Shown: positions 35,003-42,018 of the stretch, piece after piece
Numbering within the stretch: position 1 is the stretch's first letter
Layout of the letters: each line of letters opens with the position of its first letter
Source of the DNA: Actinomadura xylanilytica
GTDB taxonomy: Bacteria; Actinomycetota; Actinomycetes; Streptosporangiales; Streptosporangiaceae
Assembly: GCF_030283145.1 (NCBI RefSeq)
Contig: NZ_JASNWE010000006.1
Coordinates: 124,001 to 188,000 of the forward strand
Direction of reading: 5' to 3'
DNA: 64,000 nucleotides
Notes under the pieces: generated by a model
The model's database searches: none
Seen by the model: only the letters and a program-made list of their open reading frames with translations
What the model was told of the DNA's origin: nothing
Program-made: the position numbers and the translations under genes

Positions 35003-35383
35003 CGGGCCGTCGGCCGGCACCAGGCGCGGGACCACCGCGAGCACGACGAGGGTCGCCGGGAGGTTGACGAAGAAGATCCACCTCCAGTGCAGCAGCTCGG
35101 TCAGCGCCCCCGACAGCAGGACGCCGCCGACGAGGCCGAGGCCCGAGATCGCGCCCCACAGGCCGAGCGCCCCGGCCCGCTCGCCGGGGTCGGTGAACAG
35201 CAGCACGATCAGCAACATCGCCGCCGGCGAGGCCAGCGCCTCACCCGCGCCCTGCCCGAAGCGCGCCGCGAGCAGCACGGGCAGTGCGGGCGCGCAGCCC
35301 GCGGCCAGCGAGGAGGTCGGCCCGGCCGGGCCGATGCCGAGATCCGCCCCGATCGAGGGCAGCGCGACGTTGAGAGCCGGGGT
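35003..35383 (-). pseudogene. remnant of an EmrB/QacA-type MFS transporter
   Basis: On the minus strand ALNVALPSIGADLGIGPAGP matches the first helix of DHA2 transporters. It jumps directly to ALPVLLAARFGQGAGEAL and then LGLWGAISGLGLVGGVLLSG, LHWRWIFFVNLPATLVVLAV. About 60 residues (helices 2-3) are missing between these parts, and everything after helix 6 is lost, where an Arg/Gly-rich tail runs to a stop at 34922. It is too short to be a working transporter. It lies between two intact plus-strand genes. Confidence 0.65.
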
Positions 35384-35556
35384 CTTGCGGGCACCTGTGG
35401 CACCGGAGACGGGGTCCGGCGCCCCTGGAGTCACCTGGTGAAGACGGCCACGGTGGTCCTTCGTCGGGGTCGGGCCGCCAGGGTAGGCGGTCGCGCGCCC
35501 CAGGCGCCGAACGGGTTCTCGCGTCGCGGCGGGAGGGGAGCTGGGACGATCAGAGC

Positions 35557-36318
35557 ATGACACGCACCTTCGACGACCTGATCACCGAGGCGGCGGCGGT
35601 CCCCGTCGACGGCTGGGACTTCTCCTGGCTGGACGGCCGGGCGGCCGAAGAGCGGCCCTCCTGGGGGTACGCGCGCTCGATGGGCGCGCGGATGGCCCGC
35701 GCGACCGCCGCGCTCGACGTCCAGACCGGGGGCGGCGAGATCCTCGCCGGGGTGCCCGCGCTGCCCCGCCTGGCCGTGGCCACCGAGTCCTGGCCGCCGA
35801 ACCTCGAATGCGCCTCCCGGCTGCTGCGCCCGCGCGGGGTCGCGGTCGTCGCCGACGCCGACGAGCCGCCGCTCCCCTTCGCGTCCGGCGTGTTCGACCT
35901 GGTGGTGAGCCGCCACCCGGTGACCACCTGGTGGGACGAGATCGCCCGGGTGCTGGCGCCCGGCGGGACGTACTTCTCGCAGCAGGTCGGCCCGGCCAGC
36001 GTCTTCGAGCTGGTGGAGTACTTCCTCGGCCCGCAGCCGCCCGAGGTGCGCGGCAGGCGGGACCCCGGGGAGGCCCGCGCGGCGGCCGAGGCCGCGGGGC
36101 TGGAGGTCGCCGATCTCCGCTCGGAGTCGCTGCACACCGAGTTCCGCGACATCGGCGCCGTGGTCTACTTCCTGCGCAAGGTCGTCTGGATGGTCCCCGG
36201 GTTCACCGTTGACCGGTACCGCGACCGGCTGCGCGAGCTGCACGGGCTGATCGAGGCCGAGGGCCCGTTCAGCGCGCGCACCACCCGTTTCCTCATCGAG
36301 GCCCGCAAGCCCGCCTGA
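35557..36318 (+). CDS. class I SAM-dependent methyltransferase
   Basis: The 253-residue protein shows a degenerate motif I (AALDVQTGGGEIL), the acidic motif II region (GVAVVADADE), and the post-motif segments FDLVVSRHPVTTWWDEIARV and LAPGGTYFSQQVGP. These are typical of the Methyltransf_11-like group. The aromatic motif THPVTTWW-like may shape the substrate pocket. It is cytoplasmic and the acceptor is unknown. The frame and the start ATG at 35557 are clear. It is a single gene before the TetR gene at 36384. Confidence 0.8.
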   Translation: MTRTFDDLITEAAAVPVDGWDFSWLDGRAAEERPSWGYARSMGARMARATAALDVQTGGGEILAGVPALPRLAVATESWPPNLECASRLLRPRGVAVVADADEPPLPFASGVFDLVVSRHPVTTWWDEIARVLAPGGTYFSQQVGPASVFELVEYFLGPQPPEVRGRRDPGEARAAAEAAGLEVADLRSESLHTEFRDIGAVVYFLRKVVWMVPGFTVDRYRDRLRELHGLIEAEGPFSARTTRFLIEARKPA

Positions 36319-36354
36319 CCGGGATGCGGAGCCGTCCCTTGAGGATAGAACCTT

Positions 36355-36371
36355 CGTGAGAACTTCTCACG
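36355..36371. promoter_or_regulatory. TetR operator in front of the regulator at 36384
   Basis: CGTGAGAA-c-TTCTCACG is a perfect palindrome with 8-bp arms, ending 12 bp before the start codon of the TetR gene. Autoregulation is likely. No copy was noticed elsewhere in the window. Confidence 0.6.
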
Positions 36372-36383
36372 CGAGGAGGGCCG

Positions 36384-37103
36384 ATGGGGCTCGCGCCGGA
36401 GAGCGGCATCCGCGGCCGGTTCCGGGTCTACGTCCGGGACGAGGCCAAGACGATCGCGCTGCGGCAGCTCGCCGAGGGCGGGCCGCAGGCGGTGTCGGTC
36501 AACGCCATCGCCAAGGAGCTCGGCATGTCGGGCCCGGCCCTCTACCGCTACTTCGCGGGCCGCGACGCGCTGTTCACCGAGCTGGTCACCGACGCCTACC
36601 TCGATCTGACCGCCGCGGTCGCCTCAGCGGTCGCGCCCGAGGCTGACTCCGACACCGGCTCCGACACGGGCCCCAAGGCCGGTCCGGGCCCGCGTGAGCG
36701 GCTGCGCGACTTCGCCGCCGCCTATCGCGGCTGGGCCACCGCGCAGCCGCACCGCTACCGGCTGCTGTTCGCCGCGCCGTTCCCCGGCTACGACGCGCAC
36801 GCCGAGGAGCTCGTCGCCGCGGCGCAGCAGCTGATGGCCGTGCTGGACGGCGTGCTCGCCGGCCTTCCCGGCGACGAGGGGCCGGCGGGCCTCGGCGCCG
36901 GTTTCGACGCCTGGGCACGCGGCCGGGCGCCGGAGGGCGCCGCGCCCGCCACCACGCTGCGCGGGCTGGTGACGTGGTCGCGGCTGCACGGCCTGGTCAG
37001 GCTGGAGATCGAGGGCAACTACGCCTCGATGGGCCTGGACCCGGGCGTCCTGTTCGAGAGCGAGGTCGCCGCCCTCCTGCGCACCCCGGTCACCGGCGCC
37101 TGA
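36384..37103 (+). CDS. TetR/AcrR family regulator with WHG-type C-terminal domain
   Basis: The 239-residue regulator has the helix-turn-helix IALRQLAEGGPQAVSVNAIA and LGMSGPALYRYFAGRDALF (about residues 28-75), then a TetR_C/WHG-like ligand domain with WATAQPHRYRLLFAAPFPGY. A short repeated insertion DSDTGSDTGPKAGPGP (about residues 91-106) joins the two domains. A palindrome sits directly upstream. Before the mobile element inserted, this gene would have been convergent with the aldehyde dehydrogenase gene now 4.9 kb away, making the latter a possible target. AGGAGG precedes the ATG. Confidence 0.85.
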   Translation: MGLAPESGIRGRFRVYVRDEAKTIALRQLAEGGPQAVSVNAIAKELGMSGPALYRYFAGRDALFTELVTDAYLDLTAAVASAVAPEADSDTGSDTGPKAGPGPRERLRDFAAAYRGWATAQPHRYRLLFAAPFPGYDAHAEELVAAAQQLMAVLDGVLAGLPGDEGPAGLGAGFDAWARGRAPEGAAPATTLRGLVTWSRLHGLVRLEIEGNYASMGLDPGVLFESEVAALLRTPVTGA

Positions 37104-37125
37104 CCGTCCCGGACGGTCAGGCGCC
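37095..37125 (+). terminator. perfect palindromic terminator overlapping the TetR stop codon
   Basis: GGCGCCTGACCGTCC (37095-37109) and its exact complement (37111-37125) flank a single base. The stop codon lies in the left arm. It ends the TetR transcript just outside the mobile element. Confidence 0.6.
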
Positions 37126-37147
37126 GCCCGCCCCAGGGGAGCGGCGC

Positions 37148-37178
37148 CTCGTCCATCCCCCAGTACACGCTCTTCTGC
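37148..37178. repeat. attL, left 31-bp direct repeat
   Basis: It is identical over 31 bp to 42048-42078 and the flanking bases differ on both sides. Read on the minus strand it encodes QKSVYWGMDE of the aldehyde dehydrogenase. Continuing left in the same frame gives APLPWGGRR, which looks like the original C-terminus of that enzyme. Confidence 0.8.
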
Positions 37179-37530
37179 ATCAAGCAAGTGGATCACCTGC
37201 GAAGATAGAACGCATTGTGTACTGACCTGCCGAAATGCCTAACACACCATCACGCCGGATCACGCACATTCACGGGTCGATGTGCCCTCGATGTGCCCCG
37301 CGTGATGGTGCGTGAAGGTGGCCGGATGGTGACAGCAGCCTGCCTTGGCGAACGGGCCGTGGCGGCGAGCGGCCCGCGACGACAGGGCCGACCGACGGAG
37401 CGTCCAGTGGACGCTGCCCCTGAGATGAGACGACGCCCCGCCCCTCACACGCGATGAGGTGGCGGGGCGTCGTCGCGCTCGGTGCAAGAACGCCCTATCA
37501 GGATAGCTCTGCGCAGATAGGGTCGCCCGC
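37179..37530. other. left end of the element, no gene; inverted and direct repeats
   Basis: No coding frame is convincing here. CACCATCACGC (37245-37255) is repeated inverted at 37300-37310, with two direct copies of CGATGTGCCC between them. A further hairpin lies at 37429-37474. Repeats of this type next to an att core are common as integrase arm or regulator sites. That role is inferred. Confidence 0.4.
37429..37474. terminator. long hairpin in the left end of the element
   Basis: GACGACGCCCCGCC (37429-37442) and its exact complement (37461-37474) form a 14-bp stem with an inner CCTCA/TGAGG pairing. It lies 57 bp before the CutA-like gene. It may insulate that gene from transcription entering from the left. 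Confidence 0.5.
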
Positions 37531-37848
37531 ATGACGGACTATCTCCAGGTGTCCACGACCACCGACAGCCGCGAGGCCGCGATCACGCTGCTCAAGTCGG
37601 CGGTCGGCGCCAAGCTCGCCGCGTCCGGTCAGGTAATCGGCCCGGCCAGGTCGGTGTTCTGGCATCTCGGCGAGCTCGGCGACGGCGAAGAGTGGCAGTT
37701 GTTCCTACGCACCACCCGCGCCCGGTACGCCGAACTGGAGACCCACCTCATCGAACAACACCCATGGGACAACCCCGAGGTGACGTACACCGTCATCGAC
37801 GGCGGCTCGGCCGGCTACCTGGAGTGGCTCACACGGATGACGTCATAG
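37531..37848 (+). CDS. cutA: CutA-like protein
   Basis: The 105-residue protein matches CutA1 in length and pattern: MTDYLQVSTTTDSREAAITL, then GPARSVFWHLGELGDGEEWQ, LRTTRARYAELETHLIEQHP and GGSAGYLEWLTRM. CutA proteins are small cytoplasmic trimers related to PII, historically linked to copper tolerance; their role is unclear. The usual CVNI strand with its Cys reads ASGQVIG here, so the metal-binding Cys is absent. Being inside the integrated element makes it cargo. Its end overlaps the convergent XRE gene by 20 bp. Confidence 0.75.
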   Translation: MTDYLQVSTTTDSREAAITLLKSAVGAKLAASGQVIGPARSVFWHLGELGDGEEWQLFLRTTRARYAELETHLIEQHPWDNPEVTYTVIDGGSAGYLEWLTRMTS

Positions 37849-39079
37849 TCGCGCGCTCGATCGTCTCGGCGACGGCGGGGATGCTCGCGTGCGGGCGTAG
37901 ACGCTCGGCGACCTCAGTCACCCGCGCCCGCGGCCGAGCGGACGCCACGTCGCTCCCCAGGTCGATGGAGCGGATCAGGATCCGGGCCGACTCGGTGACC
38001 TCCCCGGAGTCGAGGAGCGCCTCAGACAGCCATGTCAGGTAGAGCGCCTTGTCCCGGGCGTGTGCGTCGTCGTACCGGGCCAGTGCCCATTCCAGTGCGG
38101 GGACGGCGCGATCGGGTCGTCGCAGTTGGCTCCAGCACCGTCCCGTCATGATCTGGAGCTCGGTCTCGTCGACCCACCGTGCCCAGTCCCGGGTATCGTC
38201 CGCGCCGCCCGCCAGCGCTTCCCGCGCTTTGTCGAGGGCCTGCTCGACCTGCGAGGTGTGCGTCGATCCGGCGACCGCGTGCGCCCACGCTGCCCGCTCG
38301 TACAGCAGCGCGCGGACAGCAGCCGGGGTTTCGTCGTCCACGACCCGGCAGGACGCGTCAGCCTCCGTTGTGCCAGACCGGCCGGTGCTCACCCGATGAT
38401 AGGCCATGAGTGCCAGGGCGTTCCCGATCAGGGTCGGCTCGCCGGCCTCGGACGCTGCGGTCATGCTCTCGCGGAACAGCGCGTTCGCGCCCGCCATCTG
38501 CCCGGAGTCCAAGGCGGCCCAGCCCGCCTGCTGCGCCTGCTCGGCCATCACACCGAGCAGACCGCGGCCTGTCGCCTCGGAGTAGCCGCCCCGTTCGACG
38601 AGCGCCCGGGTCGCCGACAACTCGGACGCGTACACGGGGTAGGTGTCGGTCCCGCCGAGGATCTCGTCGAGCCGTCGCAGTCGGGCCGTACGGCGACGCA
38701 GCTTGTCGACGAGACCGGCGCCGACGCGGCGGCCCTGCTGGTCGGTGAGGCTCAGCGGTGCGACCGCCAGGCCGGCGGCGGCGGCCGACAGGCTGAGGAA
38801 GTCTCTGCGTTGCACGTCATCCCCTGAGGGTGTGAGGGCGAAGAGCTGCTGCTCGGTGGTGCCGAACGCGCGAGCGTACGCCCGCCGGTACCGGACCCCG
38901 ATGCCCGAACGGCCTCGTTCCCAGCGCTTGACGTACTCGATCAGCGTGTCAATCGACGGGATCTGCGGGCCGGCCAGGGCATCGCGAATCAGCTTGGCGA
39001 CCTCGCGTTGCGTGAGGCCGCGCTCATCACGTTCAGCGCGGAGTCTAAGTCCGAGCGCGCGTTTCTCATCGGGCGTCAT
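37829..39079 (-). CDS. XRE family transcriptional regulator with TPR-like C-terminal region
   Basis: The 416-residue protein starts with a helix-turn-helix (about residues 5-70: LGLRLRAERDERGLTQREVA, then LIEYVKRWERGRS). It has a twin-Arg-like RRDFLSLSAAAAGLAVAPL stretch common in this actinobacterial group, and long helical repeats (AGWAALDSGQMAGANALFRE, AAWAHAVAG, ALEWALARYDD) that resemble TPR units. Such regulators occur on mobile elements and near signalling genes. The start at 39079 is favoured by GAGG upstream and by the palindrome ATACGTG-N7-CACGTAT over the start codon, suggesting autorepression. Confidence 0.8.
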   Translation of the reverse strand: MTPDEKRALGLRLRAERDERGLTQREVAKLIRDALAGPQIPSIDTLIEYVKRWERGRSGIGVRYRRAYARAFGTTEQQLFALTPSGDDVQRRDFLSLSAAAAGLAVAPLSLTDQQGRRVGAGLVDKLRRRTARLRRLDEILGGTDTYPVYASELSATRALVERGGYSEATGRGLLGVMAEQAQQAGWAALDSGQMAGANALFRESMTAASEAGEPTLIGNALALMAYHRVSTGRSGTTEADASCRVVDDETPAAVRALLYERAAWAHAVAGSTHTSQVEQALDKAREALAGGADDTRDWARWVDETELQIMTGRCWSQLRRPDRAVPALEWALARYDDAHARDKALYLTWLSEALLDSGEVTESARILIRSIDLGSDVASARPRARVTEVAERLRPHASIPAVAETIERATMTSSV

Positions 39080-39098
39080 ACGTGTGCACCTCACGTAT
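39078..39098. promoter_or_regulatory. candidate autoregulatory operator of the XRE gene
   Basis: ATACGTG (39078-39084) and CACGTAT (39092-39098) form a perfect inverted repeat with a 7-bp spacer, overlapping the XRE start codon and ribosome-binding region. It lies between the XRE gene and the divergent gene at 39217. Confidence 0.45.
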
Positions 39099-39216
39099 CG
39101 CCGTGCCCCCGGGATGCCCCCCAGGTGTCCCCCCATTGTGCCCCTGTCGTCGTGGCGGCGACCGGTGTTCGCTGGCTGTGACCGAATCAATACCCGCACC
39201 TCACAGGACGGTCACG

Positions 39217-39714
39217 ATGGTCACGACTCGCTCAGACGATCCGGCGGAGCTACCCGAGCCGGACGGTCCCGCCCTCCTGGCGAGTCTCGCCGTGGCCTTC
39301 CGGGGGCAGGGGTTCACCGCCGAGGTCACGAGTGGGCTGCTTCGGGTGGTGGACGGGCCGGACAGTCGGGGCGTCCGGCTCGATTGCCGTCGGCGTGCCG
39401 GTGATTGGGACCGGTGGTGGTTTACGTGGGCGGGTGGGATCTGGCTGTGTGAGGCCGACAAGCCGTTCGAGGCGATCACGACGGTGAAGGGCGCGTTGCG
39501 GCGGGCCGGGGACCCTCGCACCTGCGAGGAGCTGGCGGCGGCCGAGGTCCGCGCGGAGTTCCCTGACTGGACCATCACCGACACCGAGACCGAGGGCGGG
39601 CGCCGGTGGTGGGCGAGCCGCGGTGCACCGACGAGCACCATCCTGAACCGCGGCTCCGACCTGTCTGCCAGCAGTCCCGAGGGGCTGCGGTCCAAGCTGC
39701 GGGCCCACCGATGA
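39217..39714 (+). CDS. unknown element-borne protein
   Basis: The 165-residue soluble protein is not recognised. Segments GLLRVVDGPDSRGVRLDCRR, WDRWWFTWAGGIWLCEADKP and EVRAEFPDWTITDTETEGGR give a Trp-rich alpha/beta look. It ends SASSPEGLRSKLRAHR. It is divergent from the XRE regulator with the palindrome at 39078 between them, a common pair on actinomycete elements. The ATG at 39217 has AGGA upstream; the frame extends to 39082 without a signal. No signal peptide. Confidence 0.6.
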   Translation: MVTTRSDDPAELPEPDGPALLASLAVAFRGQGFTAEVTSGLLRVVDGPDSRGVRLDCRRRAGDWDRWWFTWAGGIWLCEADKPFEAITTVKGALRRAGDPRTCEELAAAEVRAEFPDWTITDTETEGGRRWWASRGAPTSTILNRGSDLSASSPEGLRSKLRAHR

Positions 39715-39847
39715 ACGTGGGCGCGGCGGAACCATTCCGGGGAGCAACCCGCCGTGCCCGCCCGACACCGCACGGCCCGCGCGGGGGTCGTGCGGCCCGA
39801 TGCCCGGCCGGCGGACTGGGGAATCCGTCCGGCCGGGTGGGGGGATC

Positions 39848-39894
39848 GCGCGGCCGGTGCTCCACACCCCCGCCCTGGGGAGCACCGGCCGCGC
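39848..39894 (+). terminator. strong hairpin inside the element
   Basis: A perfect 16-bp stem (39848-39863 with 39879-39894) and 15-nt loop lie between the genes at 39217 and 39910. Confidence 0.6.
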
Positions 39895-39909
39895 TTGGGG
39901 AGGGGAGCG

Positions 39910-40239
39910 ATGACGGAGTACGAGCTGAGCGGCGCTGACGGCGTCTACTTCCTCCGCGACCAGGACGACCAGATCGCCGGGACGCTGCTGCGCGAAGCGG
40001 GCGGGTGGTGGCGCGGCGTCGCCCCCGACGGCCGGGTCCGCAAGTTCTTCATCGCCCCCGACGAGGACGGCGAGCATGGCGTCGTCGGTGACGGCGGCGC
40101 CGCCGATGCTCTTGCCGCGGCTGCGGGCGGACTCGTGTCCTTCCAGGGTGCGGTCGCGGATGTACTCGCGTTCCATCCCGGACAGGGCGGCCAGCACGGT
40201 GAAATTCGTCGTCGAGGTGACGGTAGCGCTGGCGGCTGA
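39910..40239 (+). CDS. unknown protein whose second half is antisense to a recombinase relic
   Basis: The frame of 109 residues starts with ATG after GGGGAGGGGAGCG. The first half (YELSGADGVYFLRDQDDQIA, REAGGWWRGVAPDGRVRKFF) looks like a real small protein. The second half (from about residue 52) is Ala/Gly-rich and is simply the reverse strand of the serine-recombinase remnant at 40055-40236. The most likely history is that a recombinase fragment fused to the 3' part of a small gene. Function is unknown. Confidence 0.4.
   Translation: MTEYELSGADGVYFLRDQDDQIAGTLLREAGGWWRGVAPDGRVRKFFIAPDEDGEHGVVGDGGAADALAAAAGGLVSFQGAVADVLAFHPGQGGQHGEIRRRGDGSAGG
40055..40236 (-). pseudogene. serine recombinase (resolvase) fragment
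   Basis: On the minus strand TSTTNFTVLAALSGMERE followed by YIRDRTLEGHESARSRGKS and IGG is the end of the resolvase catalytic domain and the start of the long E-helix of serine recombinases. The catalytic Ser region and the DNA-binding domain are absent on either side, so only about 55 codons remain. It shows that a second, different recombinase was once here. Confidence 0.65.
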
Positions 40240-40294
40240 GCGAGTGCAGGCGTGGCGGCGACCGAGGATGAAGGACGCAGGCTGCGTACCGGGG

Positions 40295-40861
40295 TTATCG
40301 TCTGCGACGCTGCTTGATCTTGATGTAGCCGAAGACCGGGTGTCCTTTCATCACGATGGTCGGCGCGTGGGGATCGGCCGCCTGGACGGCTTTATTGCTG
40401 ATATGTGAGGTGTTCGTGCTTGACGGGTCGACTCGGGCCGCCCAGCCGTCTGGAAGGATCAGCCGGATCCACCCCGTCCGGGTCGCCGCCTCAACGGTGA
40501 CCTCGCGGTGCGCGCAGGATGCCCGCCTGAAGTCGATCGTGATGAAGCCCGTCGTGGACTCGGCGGTAATCCGCCGCGGAACGACCCACTGTCCCGACTG
40601 CCTGATGTTGGGTGTTGTGGTCTTGAGGACAAGCGTTTCGGGCTCTGGGACGGCGGCCGGGCCCGGTACCGAAGGGGGATGGACGGGCAGGTCCACCACC
40701 AGGGCCCGGAGTTGGCCGTGCGTCTTTGCGCCGTAGGCCAGGCTGAGCCTTTCGTCCAACTCCTCAAGATCGATACGGCCTTCGCCGGCGGCAATCCGTA
40801 GCCTCTCGGCGACGGCCTCCCGGTCCGCATCCGCGGCCCGGGCCGTGTCTGCCGGGTCCAT
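40295..40861 (-). CDS. DUF1707 domain protein
   Basis: The 188-residue protein starts with DUF1707 (ADADREAVAERLRIAAGEGR, DLEELDERLSLAYGAKTHG), a short helical module usual in actinobacterial regulators and membrane proteins. A C-terminal all-beta region follows (TLVLKTTTPNIRQSGQWVVP, TVEAATRTGWIRLILPDGW). There is no transmembrane helix, unlike many DUF1707 proteins. ATG 40861 is chosen for GGAGGAG 9 bp upstream; longer frames to 41077 lack a signal. Element-borne; role unknown. Confidence 0.75.
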   Translation of the reverse strand: MDPADTARAADADREAVAERLRIAAGEGRIDLEELDERLSLAYGAKTHGQLRALVVDLPVHPPSVPGPAAVPEPETLVLKTTTPNIRQSGQWVVPRRITAESTTGFITIDFRRASCAHREVTVEAATRTGWIRLILPDGWAARVDPSSTNTSHISNKAVQAADPHAPTIVMKGHPVFGYIKIKQRRRR

Positions 40862-41012
40862 CGGCGACGACTCCTCCATACCGACCACAAGCGGACCTTG
40901 CCTCCCTCGGCCGTGCGGCCGGTCCAGCGCCGGATATCTACAACGTCCGGCCAGGTTAGCCCGTAGTTCCCGGGCATCGGCGCCCCGGGGTCCGGGGGCT
41001 GAGCGCTGCATG

Positions 41013-41058
41013 ACGAAGACGCCCCGTCCTCCGCCGAAGCAGAGGACGGGGCGTTCGT
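41013..41058 (-). terminator. strong terminator hairpin downstream of the holin-like gene
   Basis: CGCCCCGTCCTC (41020-41031) pairs with GAGGACGGGGCG (41042-41053). An outer ACGAA/TTCGT pair (41013-41017, 41054-41058) extends the stem. It starts 37 bp after the minus-strand stop at 41095. Confidence 0.65.
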
Positions 41059-41094
41059 GCCGGACGGGCTTCCCCACCCGCCGACGTTGTGAGG

Positions 41095-41340
41095 CTACCG
41101 GGGCGTGGTGGACGCGTAGGCCGGGACGCCGCGCGCCAGCCCGAGGGACAGCAGCACCCGCCCGGCCGTCGGATAGTGGACCTCGATCCAGCGGGCCGCG
41201 GCGTAGTAGACGGCGGTAACGGCGGGGGTGACGATCGCGGTCACCGCGGTCGCGTCCAGGTCGAGCCTGATGCGGGCGGCCTGGCCGACCAGGACGCCCA
41301 CGATGAGCGGGACGAGGGTCCGGACGATGCTGTCGTACAT
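41095..41340 (-). CDS. small holin-like membrane protein
   Basis: The 81-residue protein has two hydrophobic stretches, IVRTLVPLIVGVLVGQAA and ATAVTAIVTPAVTAVYYAAA, separated by a short polar turn, and a C-terminal tail ending ARGVPAYASTTPR. Size and topology fit small membrane proteins of actinophages, often near lysis or structural genes. TAGGAG lies 9 bp before the ATG. The integrase remnant on the opposite strand begins shortly to the right. Lysis function is only suggested by topology. Confidence 0.55.
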   Translation of the reverse strand: MYDSIVRTLVPLIVGVLVGQAARIRLDLDATAVTAIVTPAVTAVYYAAARWIEVHYPTAGRVLLSLGLARGVPAYASTTPR

Positions 41341-41426
41341 GAGGGGGTCTCCTACAGGTCGGCAGGGGCGGTCGGTGTCGCCCACGCGGTGGGGTCGTCG
41401 AGGGGCGTGGTGGTGGCGGTCAAGCG

Positions 41427-42018
41427 CTCGCGGGCGATGGGGCTGGAGCTGGACGCGATCGACTTCCAGCGCCGGGAGGTCGACATCTCCCAGCAGCTCA
41501 AGGCGGTGTCCGGCCGCAAGCCCTACCTTGCACTCCCCAAGACCAAGACCTCGATGCGCACCGTGGAGCTGCCGGAGGTGACTGCGGTCGCGCTGGCTCG
41601 GCACATCGAGCAGTATCCGCCCGTCGAGGTCGAGATCGTGGACGAGACCGACCCGCGCCGGCCGCGGACCCGGATGGCCAAGCTGGTCTTCCTGTGGGGA
41701 GGGGACGCAGGCGCCCGGACGAAGAACCTCACGCCGATCTACCGGTCGAGCTGGTCTCGCCCATGGAAGCCGGCCGCCCGCGCCGCCGGAGTGCCGGAGG
41801 GGGTGGGCCTGCACTGCCTCCGGCACTACTTCGCGACCCTATTGATCCATCAGGGCGCTAGCGTCAAGACGGTGCAGCTTGCTCTCGGGCACGCCAACCC
41901 TATGATCACCCTGAACGAGTACGTCGGCGAATGGCCCGAGGCATACGAGAGGACCCGCTCGATCGTGGACTCAGCCCTCGGTCATGTGCCCCGGTTGTGC
42001 CCTGCTCAGGTGCTCTGA
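41427..42018 (+). pseudogene. tyrosine recombinase/integrase, 5'-truncated
   Basis: The frame encodes the catalytic half of a phage-type integrase: AMGLELDAIDFQRREVDISQ, KTKTSMRTVELPEVTAVAL, GLHCLRHYFATLLIHQGASV (His and second Arg), LALGHANPMITLNEY (His and catalytic Tyr). It ends 30 bp from attR. The N-terminal DNA-binding domains and the first catalytic Arg region (normally GLRxGE) are missing: before about 41427 the frame is antisense to the holin-like gene. It therefore looks inactive. Confidence 0.75.

Noticed and set aside
37245..37310. CRISPR-like repeat pattern near attL
   Set aside because: Only one inverted pair and two short direct copies exist, with no regular repeat-spacer structure and no cas genes.
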